NCBI GenBank assembly: GCA_942491465.1
Contig: CALOBA010000001.1
Location: 1-36,965, forward strand
Source of the DNA: CALOBA01 sp942491465
GTDB taxonomy: Bacteria; Pseudomonadota; Gammaproteobacteria; Chromatiales; Chromatiaceae
Direction: 5' to 3'
DNA: 36,965 nucleotides
A program made the position numbers and the translations under genes. Below are positions 1 to 8,963 of this stretch, piece by piece. The first letter of the stretch is position 1. Each line of letters begins with the position of its first letter. The notes below the pieces were generated by a model that saw nothing but the letters and a program-made list of their open reading frames with translations, was not told the DNA's origin and searched no databases.

Positions 1-1
1 G

Positions 2-363
2 AATCTGCATCATGTCAGCGTGATCGTCTCCGATACGGCACGATCGCTCGGGTTTTATCGCGATGTGCTTGGCCTGGACGTGTGCCGGACCGGCCGGAGC
101 TCAGATTCCGGCGCTTGGCCTGGTGGTGGGCGAGCAGCAGATCCATCTGCTTGAGCTGCCGAATCCCGATCCGGTATCGGGACGCTCGAGCCATGGCGGA
201 CGGGATCGGCATCCCGGCCCTGACGGTGGCCGATTTGGGGGCGTTGATGCAGCATTTCGACGGCGCCGGTGTGGACTATAGCCTGAGCTGTTCTGGGCGT
301 CGTTTTCTGCCTTGCCGCGACCTCGACGGCAACGCGGTGGAGCTGATTTCGCGTATTTCGTAG
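2..363 (+). pseudogene. VOC/glyoxalase-family protein, 5'-truncated and frameshifted
   Basis: This is the end of a vicinal-oxygen-chelate (glyoxalase/bleomycin resistance/dioxygenase superfamily) domain. The window begins inside the gene. The first frame reads NLHHVSVIVSDTARSLGFYRD, typical of the first beta-alpha-beta unit with its metal-ligand histidine. The text then continues in a second frame (VVGEQQIHLLELPNPDP, with a ligand glutamate) and a third (ALTVADLGALMQHFDGAGV, then RDLDGNAVELIS with the last glutamate), ending at TAG 361-363. Two frame changes, near 95-110 and 190-230, are needed to read one protein. All expected ligands survive, which argues for base errors and not decay. The substrate cannot be told from the sequence. 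Confidence 0.7.
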
Positions 364-400
364 TTCAAATCGCGCGGTGAACCGTCCGCGCACGCCGATC

Positions 401-883
401 CTACCAGCCGCGGTAGTACCAGCGATTGTCCCAACCCGAGGGCTGACGATCATTGCCCTGACCGCCGCCGAGCTCGCCGGGCGGGCGCGGCGGTGCCGGG
501 ATCTCCGGCGCCGCGCCGGGGGTCAACGGCTCCAGCCAGGGGCCATAGTTGCGGAACAGCTCGCGCTCCAAATCCATCAGCGCGCGACGGGTCTGACGCT
601 GGCGCGTCCACTGCTCCCGGCGCTCGGCTTGGCGATCTCGGGATTGCGCCGGATGACGACTCCCGCGGCGATCGCGCCGCCCCTCGAGCCGACGCAGACG
701 CTGGAGTTCAAGGCGCTGCGCACGAACCGCATCCAGCCACTCGGGGATAGGGCGTTGGGCCGTGGCCCCGGGCCAGGATCGCGAAGTCTGCGCCATGACC
801 GGCGCCACGCTCAGCAACAGGACGAGGGCTAGGAGGTATGGGCGCCGGGGGCGACCGGGAACGGTCTCGAGAACGACCATCAT
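401..883 (-). CDS. hypothetical secreted arginine-rich protein
   Basis: An intact 160-residue frame follows glnD on the same strand, with 61 bases between them. It begins with a basic segment, then a hydrophobic stretch (PYLLALVLLLSVAPVMA) ending in an AXA-like signal-peptidase site around residue 31, so export is likely. The mature part is rich in Arg, Gln and Leu in the middle (probably helical) and ends in a Pro/Gly-rich tail with aromatic residues (WDNRWYYRGW). I recognise no family. Two adjacent ATG codons are possible starts and no clear ribosome-binding site is seen. It is free of the shifts that affect both neighbours. The real-gene call rests on the signal peptide and intact frame only. 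Confidence 0.55.
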   Translation of the reverse strand: MMVVLETVPGRPRRPYLLALVLLLSVAPVMAQTSRSWPGATAQRPIPEWLDAVRAQRLELQRLRRLEGRRDRRGSRHPAQSRDRQAERREQWTRQRQTRRALMDLERELFRNYGPWLEPLTPGAAPEIPAPPRPPGELGGGQGNDRQPSGWDNRWYYRGW

Positions 884-944
884 GGGCGAGCGATTACAAT
901 CTTACGGACGAATCGGGGTTTTTATGCCATCTGATCGCGTTTCG

Positions 945-3699
945 TCAATCCTTGCCGGACTCCAAGCGCTCGTGAATCTCCCGGTGCAGACAGGTCAGCG
1001 TGTCCTGACAGGTGACCGGGGCCTCGTCGGCATTGCTGATGAAGAAGACGTCCTCGACCTCGGCGCCGAGGGTGGCGACCTGGCGCTGTGCAGACGGATC
1101 TCGCAGGCGCTCGATTTCTATCTCCCACCTCGGCGAGCAGCCCCGGCTGATCGAGCGTCAGCAGGCGCATCAGCGTGCGCCCGTTGCGCTGATCGTGATC
1201 GAAGTTGATCCGGGTCTCCACCGGGAAGCTGCGCAACTGCCGCGGCAGGCGACGGGACACCTTCGGCCCGTCGCCGTCCACATCGAGCAGATCGCTGGTG
1301 CAGCTCGGCGTCCAGGCGCTCGGTGGCCTCCCCCGGCGGGATCGGCTTGCCGTCCTGGCCGAGGACACGGAACACGTTGATCGCCTGGCCGCCCGCGGTG
1401 GTGATGCGGGCATCGACGATGTTCAGCGCATGCCGATCGAGCAGCGCCGTGATGCGCACAAACAGGTAGGGCTGGTCGTGGCAGTAGATGAAGACCCCGT
1501 TGCAGCCACGCGCGGGCAAGGGCCGGATGACCACCCGCATGGCCTCAGGGCGCGTTTCCAGGATCTCGCGACTCTGCCAGGCGATCTCGTCGGGCGCATC
1601 GTGGCGCAAGAAGTCGTGCGTGTCGACCTGCGCCCACAGTGTCGCGTGCACGCCGTCGGTATCGATGCAGCTGGCGGGCTCAACTTGCAGAGCGCAACGC
1701 TGGACTGGTTCTGCGGCGATAGGCCGTCGAGGCGTGGTGCCTCCAAGCCCGCTCCAGAGTGCGCAGGGTGGACCTGATACGAGTCCTCGAAGCAGCTTGC
1801 CCCGATCCAGGCGTTCCACACCTTCGGGCTGGTGCCGCGGATATCGGCAACGGTCAGCAAGTAGAGGGCCTCGAGCCGACGCTCGCCGCCTACCTGCACG
1901 GCGAATTCACCGATAACCTCCGGATCGGAGATATCCTTCTTCTGCGCGCCGTCATCGACATCAACAGATGATGCTCGACCAGCCAGGCGACCAGACGGTG
2001 TCGTACTCAGGTGATGGCGTTGGCAGAAATCAGTGCACGTCGGCGCACCCAGCATGGAGTGGTCACCACCACGGCCCTTGGCAATGTCGTGAAACAGTCC
2101 GGCGAGGTACAGCAATTCCCGCTTCGGGAACTCGGCGCATCAGGCTGATGCACAACGGCAGCTCTACGCTGTTCTCGGGGAGCGGTGCAGCGGCGGCAGG
2201 TTGCGCAACACGCATGGGGTATGTGCTCGTCCACTGTGTAAACGTGGAATAGATCGTACTGCATCTGGCCGACGATGCGCCCGAACTCAGGCAGGTACTG
2301 GCCGAGAATGCCATAGCGGTTCATGCGCCGCAGCGTGGGTGAAGCGCCTGGTGGCGTGCGGATCTCCGATGAAACGTACGCGGTTGAGCGGATCCTGACG
2401 AAACTCCTCGTCGATCAGGTGCCGGTAGTCGCGAACTGGAACGGATGGTACTGGCGCGGATACCGGCGATCTCGGCGGAGCTGGGCCATCAGCTAAAACA
2501 TCTCCAGCATAGCGAAAGGCTGGCACGCTGGAAAGATTCCTCGTCGTTGCGGCTTCCAAGACGCTCGTTGCGGATCCTGAAAACGTCGATTCAACTGCGC
2601 TGGCTGTGGTTGTTCATCAGCACGATGATCACCTCCTCGTAGTGCTGCAGAACCATCTCGTTCAGCTGGTTCCCGCCGCAGTAACGAGTTGCGATAGTAG
2701 CGCTGCATCAACTGCTCACACGCCAGCGTTTGATCCCGTGTCGTGCAGCCGATACTGCTGGCAAGGGTGCGTTGATGGTCGAACAACAACCGGTTTTCGC
2801 GCCGGTCCGACAATGATAGTGCAAGCGGATACGCAATTGCCATAAGAAGCGCTCGACCCTCCCGAGCGTCGGTGAGCTTCATCGTCAGTCAGGAACTCAT
2901 AGCCAGGCGATCCGGCTGCCACGTGAAACCAAAGCTGGCGTTGGCTATCCCAGCCAATGGTCTGGATATCCCGCATGCACCGGGCGGAGTCTCCTTGACG
3001 TTTGGCTCGAGGTTGTACTCAGTGTCGACGATATTGCTCGCGCCGGCCAAGCTGCTCGTCACGTCTTGGCCTGGCAAAGAAACGCGCGGATCGAGTCCAG
3101 GCTGTCGGAATAGAGCCAGCTTGGCGGTGAGCGCAGGGGTCGGCTTCCGGCAACGGGTGCGCGCCTCGAGCAGATTAGTCGCAACGGTGATGTCTTCAGT
3201 AGCGCGGGTCGAGGCATTCACTTCGATGGTACGCACGGGTGTGTCCGAGATCGAGACTGATGTCCCAGAATAGGTCCCACCAGGTCGGTGACCAGTCAGC
3301 GCATCCGTTGTCAACTCGCGGGGCTGCAACAGCATCAGGATGTCGACATCCGACTAGAGGATAGCAGCGTGGCACGACCGTAGCCGACGACCGCCGGCAA
3401 CGGCGATGCCGTCGAGGAATAAAGGGAAAACGCAGGACGGCGGCCGCAATGACCTGATCCACCAGGCGTTCGCTGCGCGCCGCCACCAGCTCGGTGACCG
3501 GCTCGCCGCGGTCGAAACGCTCGAACAGCGCCTTGGTGCCGTCCTTCAGGGTTCGGCGAAAGGCCGGCAGGGCCTGTTCGCGGTCCACCGCGCGCAGCTC
3601 CTGCACGATGGGGGAGTCTGCCACCAGGATTCCGGTTGCGGTTGCGATCGCATCGGCGGTGTCCGCAACGATCGGCGCCGGCGCCTGGGGGATGATCAT
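945..3699 (-). pseudogene. glnD: bifunctional uridylyltransferase/uridylyl-removing enzyme GlnD, multiply frameshifted
   Basis: GlnD senses glutamine and modifies PII proteins (GlnB/GlnK), controlling glutamine synthetase and NtrBC. Every domain can be read in order but in changing frames. The N-terminus begins MIIPQAPAPIVADTADAI at 3699. The nucleotidyltransferase region follows near 3300-3420. Next comes TEYNLEPNVKETPGG-like sequence, and NRYGILGQYLPEFGRIVGQ near 2270-2320. The HD phosphohydrolase motif LFHDIAKGRGGDHS lies near 2050-2110. Two ACT domains follow (PYLFVRITALLDRHALNIVDARI; RTLMRLLTLDQPGLLAEVG). The last residues, HERLESGKD, end at TGA 945-947. The span of 2755 bases fits the usual ~890 residues. 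At least eight shifts are needed and the net length is not a multiple of three. The start lies 11 bases after the map stop, so the two are co-transcribed. See the finding on sequence quality. Confidence 0.88.
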
Positions 3700-3710
3700 C
3701 CGCGACCGAG

Positions 3711-4506
3711 CTACGAGCGTTCTTCCTCGCGCAGGGTCAGGATCTCGTAACCGTCCTCGGTCACCGCGATGGTGTGCTCCATTGGGCGGAGAGGCTGCAG
3801 ATCCATGGTGACCAGCGATCAGCACATCCGGGAGCGAGCTTCACATGCCCAGCTTGCCGGCGTTGACCATGGGCTCGATGGTGAAGCACATGCCCGGCTC
3901 CAGCACCAGGGCGCCGTCGCCGGGCTTGTGGTAGTGCAGGACCTGGGGCTCTTCGTGGAAACTCGCGCCCGATGCCGTGGCCGCAGTACTCTTCGACCAC
4001 GGTGAACTTCTCGCGCTCGACAAACTGTTGAATCGCACGGCCGATATCCGCCAGCGTCACCCGGGGCGTACCTGCTCGATACCGACCAGCATCGCCTCGC
4101 GGGTGATCCGCACCAGCCGTCGCGCGAGCACGGACGGCTCGCCGATGAAGAAGGTCTTGCTGGTATCACCGTGCCAGCCATCCTTGATGACGGTGATGTC
4201 GACGTTGACGATGTCGCCCTTCTTCAGCCGCTTGGTCCCCGGGATGCCGTGGCAGACCTGGTTGTTGACCGAGGTGCAGATGGAGCGCGGGAAACCGCGG
4301 TAGTTCAGCGGTGCCGGGATCGCCTGCTGCTGCTCGACGATGTAGCGATGGCAGATGCGGTCGAGCTCGCCGGTGGTGATGCCAGGTCCAACGTGCTCGC
4401 CGATCATCTCCAGCACCTCGGCGGCAAGCCGGCCGGCAACGCGCATCTTCGCGACCTCGTCAGCCGATTTGACGGCGACGGACTTCTGGGGGGCTGTGGA
4501 ATCCAC
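3711..4506 (-). pseudogene. map: type I methionine aminopeptidase, frameshifted
   Basis: Map removes the initiator methionine from nascent proteins and is normally essential. The N-terminal half is intact from a GTG start at 4506 (VDSTAPQKSVAVKSADEVAK) through GELDRICHRYIVEQQ, VCHGIPG, and DIVNVDITVIKDGWHGDTS, which holds the metal-ligand aspartates. It then breaks near 4060, where CCCCGGGTGACG seems to lack a G. It resumes as TLADIGRAIQQFVEREKF and EYCGHGIGRE, breaks again at a TTT run near 3962, continues as FHEEPQVLHYHKPGDG and GMCFTIEPMVNAGK, and after further shifts ends EHTIAVTEDGYEILTLREEE at TAG 3711-3713. All metal-binding Asp, His and Glu residues are present. Length is about 265 codons, as expected. 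It is divergent from rpsB, as in other gammaproteobacteria. Confidence 0.9.
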
Positions 4507-4563
4507 GATCGTTCTAAACCTGTTCGGGGTCGTTCGCGGCCGCGACAGAATTGCGCCGCCGAA

Positions 4564-4593
4564 TTGATTGGCAAAGACAGAGCATGGTATAAA
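4564..4593 (+). promoter_or_regulatory. predicted sigma-70 promoter for rpsB-tsf
   Basis: TTGATT (4564-4569) and TATAAA (4588-4593) are separated by 18 bases in the map/rpsB divergent region, one of few AT-rich spots here. Transcription would start near 4600, giving an rpsB leader of about 350 nucleotides. The match to consensus is good (TTGATT 4/6, TATAAA 5/6). It points towards rpsB. Confidence 0.6.
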
Positions 4594-4952
4594 ACGCGGC
4601 GGATCGGGGCAATGCCAAACGCGCCGACCGGCATGGCGTCCCACGGCCAAGATCGTGTACGCCATGCTCGGGCGCCGAAAACCGTCGGATGGATATGCCT
4701 GCGCTCCGGGGAGGAGATATTTCCCGGGGCGCTTGGATTCAACATCGACGCGGCGCGATACCTGACCCCATCCGTCTCACTGCTATTGACACCGCCGGCC
4801 CGCCCTGGGTTCGCCAGGGCGACGCTCGACAGCGGCTGTCGACAGCCTCTCGTAACGCCGCACACGCATCGTCACATGCCGCCGGGTGCCCGACAGGGTC
4901 GCGGTCTGGGGTGCGTGGAGGTTCCCAACCCAAAACCTAGAGGATTCTCACA
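4594..4952 (+). promoter_or_regulatory. structured 5' leader of rpsB
   Basis: No gene lies in this stretch. It holds three inverted repeats: GCGCTCCGGG/CCCGGGGCGC (4701-4710 with 4723-4732, one G-U pair, 12-base loop), a perfect CGCCCTGG/CCAGGGCG (4801-4808 with 4814-4821, 5-base loop), and CGACAGCGGCTGTCG (4827-4841). In E. coli the rpsB-tsf mRNA leader binds free S2 and represses its own translation. That this leader does the same is inference. A weak AGAGGA ribosome-binding site sits just before the ATG at 4953. Confidence 0.5.
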
Positions 4953-5750
4953 ATGACCGACGTCTCCATGCGACAGATGCTCCAGGCCGGTGTTCACTTC
5001 GGCCACCAGACCCGTTACTGGAACCCGAAGATGGGGGCCTACATCTTCGGCCACCGGAACAAGATCCACATCATCAATCTGGAGCGCACGCTCCCGATGT
5101 ACCAGGATGCCACGAGCTACCTGGGCAAACTGGCGGCCAATGGCGGCCAGATCCTGTTCGTCGGCACCAAGCGTGCCGCCCACGACGCGGTGCGCGATCA
5201 GGCCGTGCGCTGCGGCATGCCCTTCGTCAACCATCGCTGGCTCGGCGGCATGCTGACCAACTTCAAGACGGTCAAGCAGTCCATCCAGCGCCTCAAGGAC
5301 CTGGAGCAGATGTTCGAGGACGGCAGTATCGAGCGCCGCGGCAAGAAGGAGGCACTGACGCTGCGCCGCGAACTCGACAAGCTTGAGCGCAGCATCGGCG
5401 GCATCAAGGACATGAACGGCCTGCCCGACGCCCTGTTCGTCATCGATGTCGGCCACGAGAAGATCGCCGTAACCGAGGCCAACAAGCTCGGCATTCCGGT
5501 GGTCGGCGTCGTCGATACCAACAACGACCCGAGCAACATCGATTACGTCATTCCGGGCAACGACGACGCGATCCGCGCCGTGGGCCTCTACATCGAGGGG
5601 GCCGCCTCGGCCGTCCTCGACGGCCGGCGCACTGCCGCGGCCATGGCCGGCGGACAAGACTTCGAGATCCTCGACGACGCCGGCGCCGAGAGCGCCGAGC
5701 CGGCCCCTGCGCCGGCCGCCGAGCCGGCCCCTGCGCCGGCCGCCGAGTAG
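4953..5750 (+). CDS. rpsB: 30S ribosomal protein S2
   Basis: S2 sits on the small-subunit body and is needed for S1 binding and translation initiation. The 265-residue protein starts TDVSMRQMLQAGVHFGHQTR and holds the family's conserved FGHRNKIHIINLERT, FVNHRWLGGMLTNF, and the C-terminal VIDVGHEKIAVTEA and GIPVVGVVDTNNDPSNIDY-type segments. It is longer than E. coli S2 (241 residues) because of an acidic Ala/Pro/Glu tail of about 25 residues that ends in a DNA-level tandem repeat. It heads the rpsB-tsf unit, behind a promoter and structured leader. Confidence 0.98.
   Translation: MTDVSMRQMLQAGVHFGHQTRYWNPKMGAYIFGHRNKIHIINLERTLPMYQDATSYLGKLAANGGQILFVGTKRAAHDAVRDQAVRCGMPFVNHRWLGGMLTNFKTVKQSIQRLKDLEQMFEDGSIERRGKKEALTLRRELDKLERSIGGIKDMNGLPDALFVIDVGHEKIAVTEANKLGIPVVGVVDTNNDPSNIDYVIPGNDDAIRAVGLYIEGAASAVLDGRRTAAAMAGGQDFEILDDAGAESAEPAPAPAAEPAPAPAAE
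5694..5747 (+). repeat. 24-bp perfect tandem repeat at the 3' end of rpsB
   Basis: The unit beginning GCCGAGCCGGCCCC occurs twice without mismatch (5694-5717, 5718-5741), followed by a partial third copy GCCGAG before the stop codon. It encodes repeated Glu-Pro-Ala-Pro-Ala-Pro-Ala-Ala units in the S2 tail. Such a tract can change copy number by slippage, which would alter tail length in steps of eight residues. Confidence 0.9.
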
Positions 5751-5770
5751 CGCCCGCGCACGCCGCCCCC

Positions 5771-5801
5771 GGACCCGGCCGACGGCACGTCTGCCGGGTC
5801 C
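5771..5801 (+). terminator. hairpin between rpsB and tsf, possible attenuator
   Basis: GGACCCGGC (5771-5779) pairs perfectly with GCCGGGTCC (5793-5801) across a 13-base loop. No U-tract follows immediately; a T-run comes only near 5832-5838, so full termination is unlikely. The E. coli rpsB-tsf junction also has a partial terminator; by analogy this may set the S2 to EF-Ts ratio. Confidence 0.5.
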
Positions 5802-5853
5802 GATCGAAACAACTTCATCTGATTTTAAACATTTTTTCGTTTCGGAGATCCAC

Positions 5854-6741
5854 ATGGCAATCACCGCCTCATTGGTGAAAGAGCTTCGCGAGCGCACGGG
5901 CGCGGGCATGATGGAATGCAAGAAGGCTCTGGTAGCGGTCGAGGGCGATATCGACGCGGCGATCGAGGCCATGCGCAAGTCGGGTCAGGCCAAGGCGGCC
6001 AAGAAGGCCGGGCGCATCGCCGCCGACGGCGCCATCGAGCTGCGCCTGAGCGATGATCGTCGCCGTGGCGTCATGGTCGAGATCAACAGCGAGACCGACT
6101 TCGTTGCCAAGGACGCAAACTTCTCGGCCTTCGCGGCGGCCGTCGCCGACTGCGCCCTGGCCGGCAGCGCCGACGACGTCGAGACCCTGCTCGCCGCGCC
6201 GCTGCGCGCGGGCGAAGACGCGACCGTCGACGCGGCCCGCCAGGGCCTGATCAGCAAGCTCGGCGAGAACCTTCAGGTCCGCCGTCTGGTGCGTTTCGAC
6301 GACACCAAGGGCGAGCTGTACAGCTATCGCCACGGGATGCGCATCGGCGTCGTGGTCGAGCTCGACGGCGGCAATGCCGAACTCGGCAAGGACATCGCCA
6401 TGCACATCGCCGCCAGCAATCCGCTGTGCGTCTCCGCCGACGACGTGCCCGCCGAGGCGCTGGAGAAGGAGCGCGAGATCTTCCGCGCCCAGGCCCTGGA
6501 GAGCGGCAAGCCACCCCAGATCATCGACAAGATCACCGAAGGGCGCATGCGCAAATATCTGGAAGAGATCACGCTCGAAGGCCAGGCCTTCGTCAAGGAC
6601 CCGGACCAGAGTGTCGGCAAGCTTCTCTCGCAAGCCGGCGCGAGCGTGATACGATTCGCGCGGCTGGAAGTCGGCGAAGGGATCGAGAAGAAGACGGAGA
6701 ACTTCGCCGAAGAGGTCGCCGCCCAGGCCCGCGGCGCTTGA
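5854..6741 (+). CDS. tsf: elongation factor Ts
   Basis: EF-Ts exchanges GDP for GTP on EF-Tu. The 295-residue protein has the N-terminal UBA-like module (about 1-50, with RTGAGMMECKKAL), followed by the core signature SETDFVAKDANF (residues 79-90), whose TDFVAKD segment contacts the EF-Tu nucleotide pocket. The dimerisation core and a C-terminal segment complete it. Length is close to E. coli (283). The start ATG follows a CGGAGA ribosome-binding site. Transcription probably comes from rpsB by read-through of the hairpin upstream. Confidence 0.98.
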   Translation: MAITASLVKELRERTGAGMMECKKALVAVEGDIDAAIEAMRKSGQAKAAKKAGRIAADGAIELRLSDDRRRGVMVEINSETDFVAKDANFSAFAAAVADCALAGSADDVETLLAAPLRAGEDATVDAARQGLISKLGENLQVRRLVRFDDTKGELYSYRHGMRIGVVVELDGGNAELGKDIAMHIAASNPLCVSADDVPAEALEKEREIFRAQALESGKPPQIIDKITEGRMRKYLEEITLEGQAFVKDPDQSVGKLLSQAGASVIRFARLEVGEGIEKKTENFAEEVAAQARGA

Positions 6742-6850
6742 TCTCGACGACGCCGGCCAGCCCAGCCGCGCTTGCGCGGCAAGCCTTAACGCCCTGCGAT
6801 GGTGCGCACCTCGCGCATCGATCGTCCCGCCCGACTTGGAGGAACGCCAC

Positions 6851-7576
6851 GTGAAGACAGCGCCGCGACGTATCCTGCTCAAGCTCAGCGGTGAGGCCTT
6901 GCTGGGCGGCGGGGAACACGGGATCGATCCGCAAATGCTGAGCCGCCTCGCCGCGGAGATCGGCGAAGTTGCCGCCAGCGGAACCCAGATCGCGTTGGTG
7001 ATCGGCGGCGGCAACATCTTCCGCGGCGTGGGCTTGGCGGCGGCGGGCATTGATCGGGTGACCGGCGACCACATGGGCATGCTGGCCACGATCATGAACG
7101 CGCTGGCCCTGCAGGATGCCCTGGAGCGCGTCGACGTCCCGACCCGGGTGATGTCGGCCTTGCGGATCAACCAGATCAGCGAGGACTACATTCGTCGCCG
7201 CGCCATCCGCCATCTGGACAAGGGGCGCGTCACCATCTTTGCCGCCGGCACCGGCAATCCGTTCTTCACCACCGACTCCGCCGCAAGCCTGCGCGCCATC
7301 GAGATCGGTGCAGACCTCCTGGTCAAGGCGACCAAGGTCGACGGCATCTACTCCGATGATCCGGTGACGAATCCCGAGGCACAGTTCTACAAGCGGCTGA
7401 CCTATGATCAAGCCCTGCGTGAGAACCTCAAGGTCATGGACGCCACCGCCATCATCCTCTGCCGCGACAACGGTATGCCGTTGCGGGTAATGAACATCTA
7501 CGAGACCGGTGCCCTGGTCCGCGTCGCCGCGGGCGAGGACATCGGCTCCCTGGTCATGAGCACATCTTCAACATGA
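6851..7576 (+). CDS. pyrH: UMP kinase
   Basis: PyrH phosphorylates UMP to UDP with ATP, in pyrimidine nucleotide synthesis. I choose the GTG at 6851, giving 241 residues as in E. coli, because GGAGG at 6838-6842 sits 8 bases before it; a TTG at 6836 would overlap that site. The amino-acid-kinase fold is clear: RRILLKLSGEALLG near the N-terminus, VIGGGNIFRG for phosphate binding, GDHMGMLATIMNALAL, GTGNPFFTTDSAA, and KATKVDGIYSDDP. Its stop overlaps the frr start (ATGA), indicating coupled translation. Confidence 0.97.
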   Translation: MKTAPRRILLKLSGEALLGGGEHGIDPQMLSRLAAEIGEVAASGTQIALVIGGGNIFRGVGLAAAGIDRVTGDHMGMLATIMNALALQDALERVDVPTRVMSALRINQISEDYIRRRAIRHLDKGRVTIFAAGTGNPFFTTDSAASLRAIEIGADLLVKATKVDGIYSDDPVTNPEAQFYKRLTYDQALRENLKVMDATAIILCRDNGMPLRVMNIYETGALVRVAAGEDIGSLVMSTSST

Positions 7577-8130
7577 TCGACGACATCAAGAAAGACGCAA
7601 GCGAGCGCATGGGTAAGAGTGTCGAGGCGTTGCGCCACGAGCTGGCGAAGATCCGCACCGGCCGCGCCCACCCTTCGTTGCTGGATCACATCAAGGTGTC
7701 CTACTACGGCTCGGAGGTGCCTATCAATCAGGTTGCCAACGTGGCCGTCGAGGATGCCCGCACCCTGACCGTGACGCCGTGGGAGCGCAACATGGTCACG
7801 GTGGTCGAGAAGGCGCTGATGCAATCGGATCTCGGCATCAACCCGAACACCGCCGGCACGGTGATCCGCGTCCCCATGCCCCCGCTGACCGAGGAGCGCC
7901 GACACGACCTGCAGCGCGTTGCGCGCCATGAAGCCGAGCAGGCCCGCGTCGCCGTGCGCAATATTCGTCGCGACGCCAACCAGCAGCTCAAAGAGCTGGT
8001 GAAGGAAAAGATGATCTCCAACGATGACGATCACCACGGACAGGAACTGGTGCAGAAGCTGACGGATCAGTACATCAAAGACATCGAGCAGGTGCTTGAG
8101 GAGAAGGAAGCGGACTTGATGTCGATCTGA
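7573..8130 (+). CDS. frr: ribosome recycling factor
   Basis: RRF splits post-termination ribosomes together with EF-G. The 185-residue protein matches the family length exactly and shows the expected MGKSVEALRHELAKIRTGRA, the PINQVANV segment, WERNMVTVVEKALMQSDLG and PMPPLTEERR, with the long C-terminal helix of the triple-helix bundle. The ATG overlaps the pyrH stop by four bases. Confidence 0.98.
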   Translation: MIDDIKKDASERMGKSVEALRHELAKIRTGRAHPSLLDHIKVSYYGSEVPINQVANVAVEDARTLTVTPWERNMVTVVEKALMQSDLGINPNTAGTVIRVPMPPLTEERRHDLQRVARHEAEQARVAVRNIRRDANQQLKELVKEKMISNDDDHHGQELVQKLTDQYIKDIEQVLEEKEADLMSI

Positions 8131-8180
8131 TCCGAGCAATCGCTGATTCCTCACCGGAATCCCGAATCGGATCACCAGCC

Positions 8181-8948
8181 GTGTCTGTGTCAACCCTATC
8201 AGGCGAAGTCGCCACCGCCGACAGCGCCCCCACGCATATTGCCATCATCATGGACGGCAACGGGCGGTGGGCGCGCCAGCGCGGTCTCCCGCGCACAGCG
8301 GGGCACCGGGCGGGTGCCAAGAGTGTCCGTGCGGTGGTCGAGGAGGCCGCCCGGCGCGGCGTGCGTGTGCTCACGCTGTTCGCATTCAGCAGCGAGAACT
8401 GGCGCCGACCGCGGGCCGAGGTCAGCCTGCTGATGGAGCTGTTCATGAGCACGCTGCGGTTGGAAGTGGACCGATTGGTGGAGCATGGCGTGCAGCTGCG
8501 CGTCATCGGCGATCTGTCGGCCTTCTCCCAACAGCTTCAGCGCCAAGTTCGCAACGCCGAACGGGCGACGGAGCAAAACCGCAAGCTTATCCTCCAGATC
8601 GCAGCCAACTACGGGGGGCGCTGGGATATCACGCAGGCCGCGCGGCGCCTGGCCGAAGAGGTCGCCGCGGGCACCATCGACCCTGACGAGATCAGCGAAT
8701 CCGCCATCGCCGCCCGATTGTCCTTTCCCGACGTGCCCGACCCGGACCTGTTCATCCGCACCGGGGGCGAGAAGCGACTGAGCAATTTCCTGCTCTGGCA
8801 GTCGGCCTATGCCGAGCTGTACTTCTCCGACCTGATGTGGCCCGAGTTCGACGGCGACGCCCTGTTTGCGGCCATCAATGACTACGGCCGTCGGCAGCGT
8901 CGCTTCGGGCGCACGGGCGAACAGGTAACTGCCGGTGCCGGCACCTAA
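8181..8948 (+). CDS. uppS: undecaprenyl diphosphate synthase
   Basis: UppS is the cis-prenyltransferase that adds isopentenyl units to farnesyl diphosphate to make the lipid carrier for peptidoglycan and O-antigen. The 255-residue protein has the catalytic IIMDGNGRWA (Asp25), the substrate-site LFAFSSENWRRP, and the C-terminal family signature PDLFIRTGGEKRLSNFLLWQ plus AYAELYF. The start is GTG at 8181 (a second GTG lies at 8187) without a strong ribosome-binding site. It follows frr after 50 bases and precedes cdsA by 15. Confidence 0.97.
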   Translation: MSVSTLSGEVATADSAPTHIAIIMDGNGRWARQRGLPRTAGHRAGAKSVRAVVEEAARRGVRVLTLFAFSSENWRRPRAEVSLLMELFMSTLRLEVDRLVEHGVQLRVIGDLSAFSQQLQRQVRNAERATEQNRKLILQIAANYGGRWDITQAARRLAEEVAAGTIDPDEISESAIAARLSFPDVPDPDLFIRTGGEKRLSNFLLWQSAYAELYFSDLMWPEFDGDALFAAINDYGRRQRRFGRTGEQVTAGAGT

Positions 8949-8963
8949 TCCGACCCCAACATC

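Noticed and set aside
1..4506. Genuine reductive decay of glnD and map
   Set aside because: Catalytic motifs are intact, several shifts fall at homopolymers, and map is normally essential; sequence error fits better, though I cannot exclude decay without reads.
5694..5747. CRISPR-like repeat
   Set aside because: Direct tandem copies without spacers, inside a coding region.
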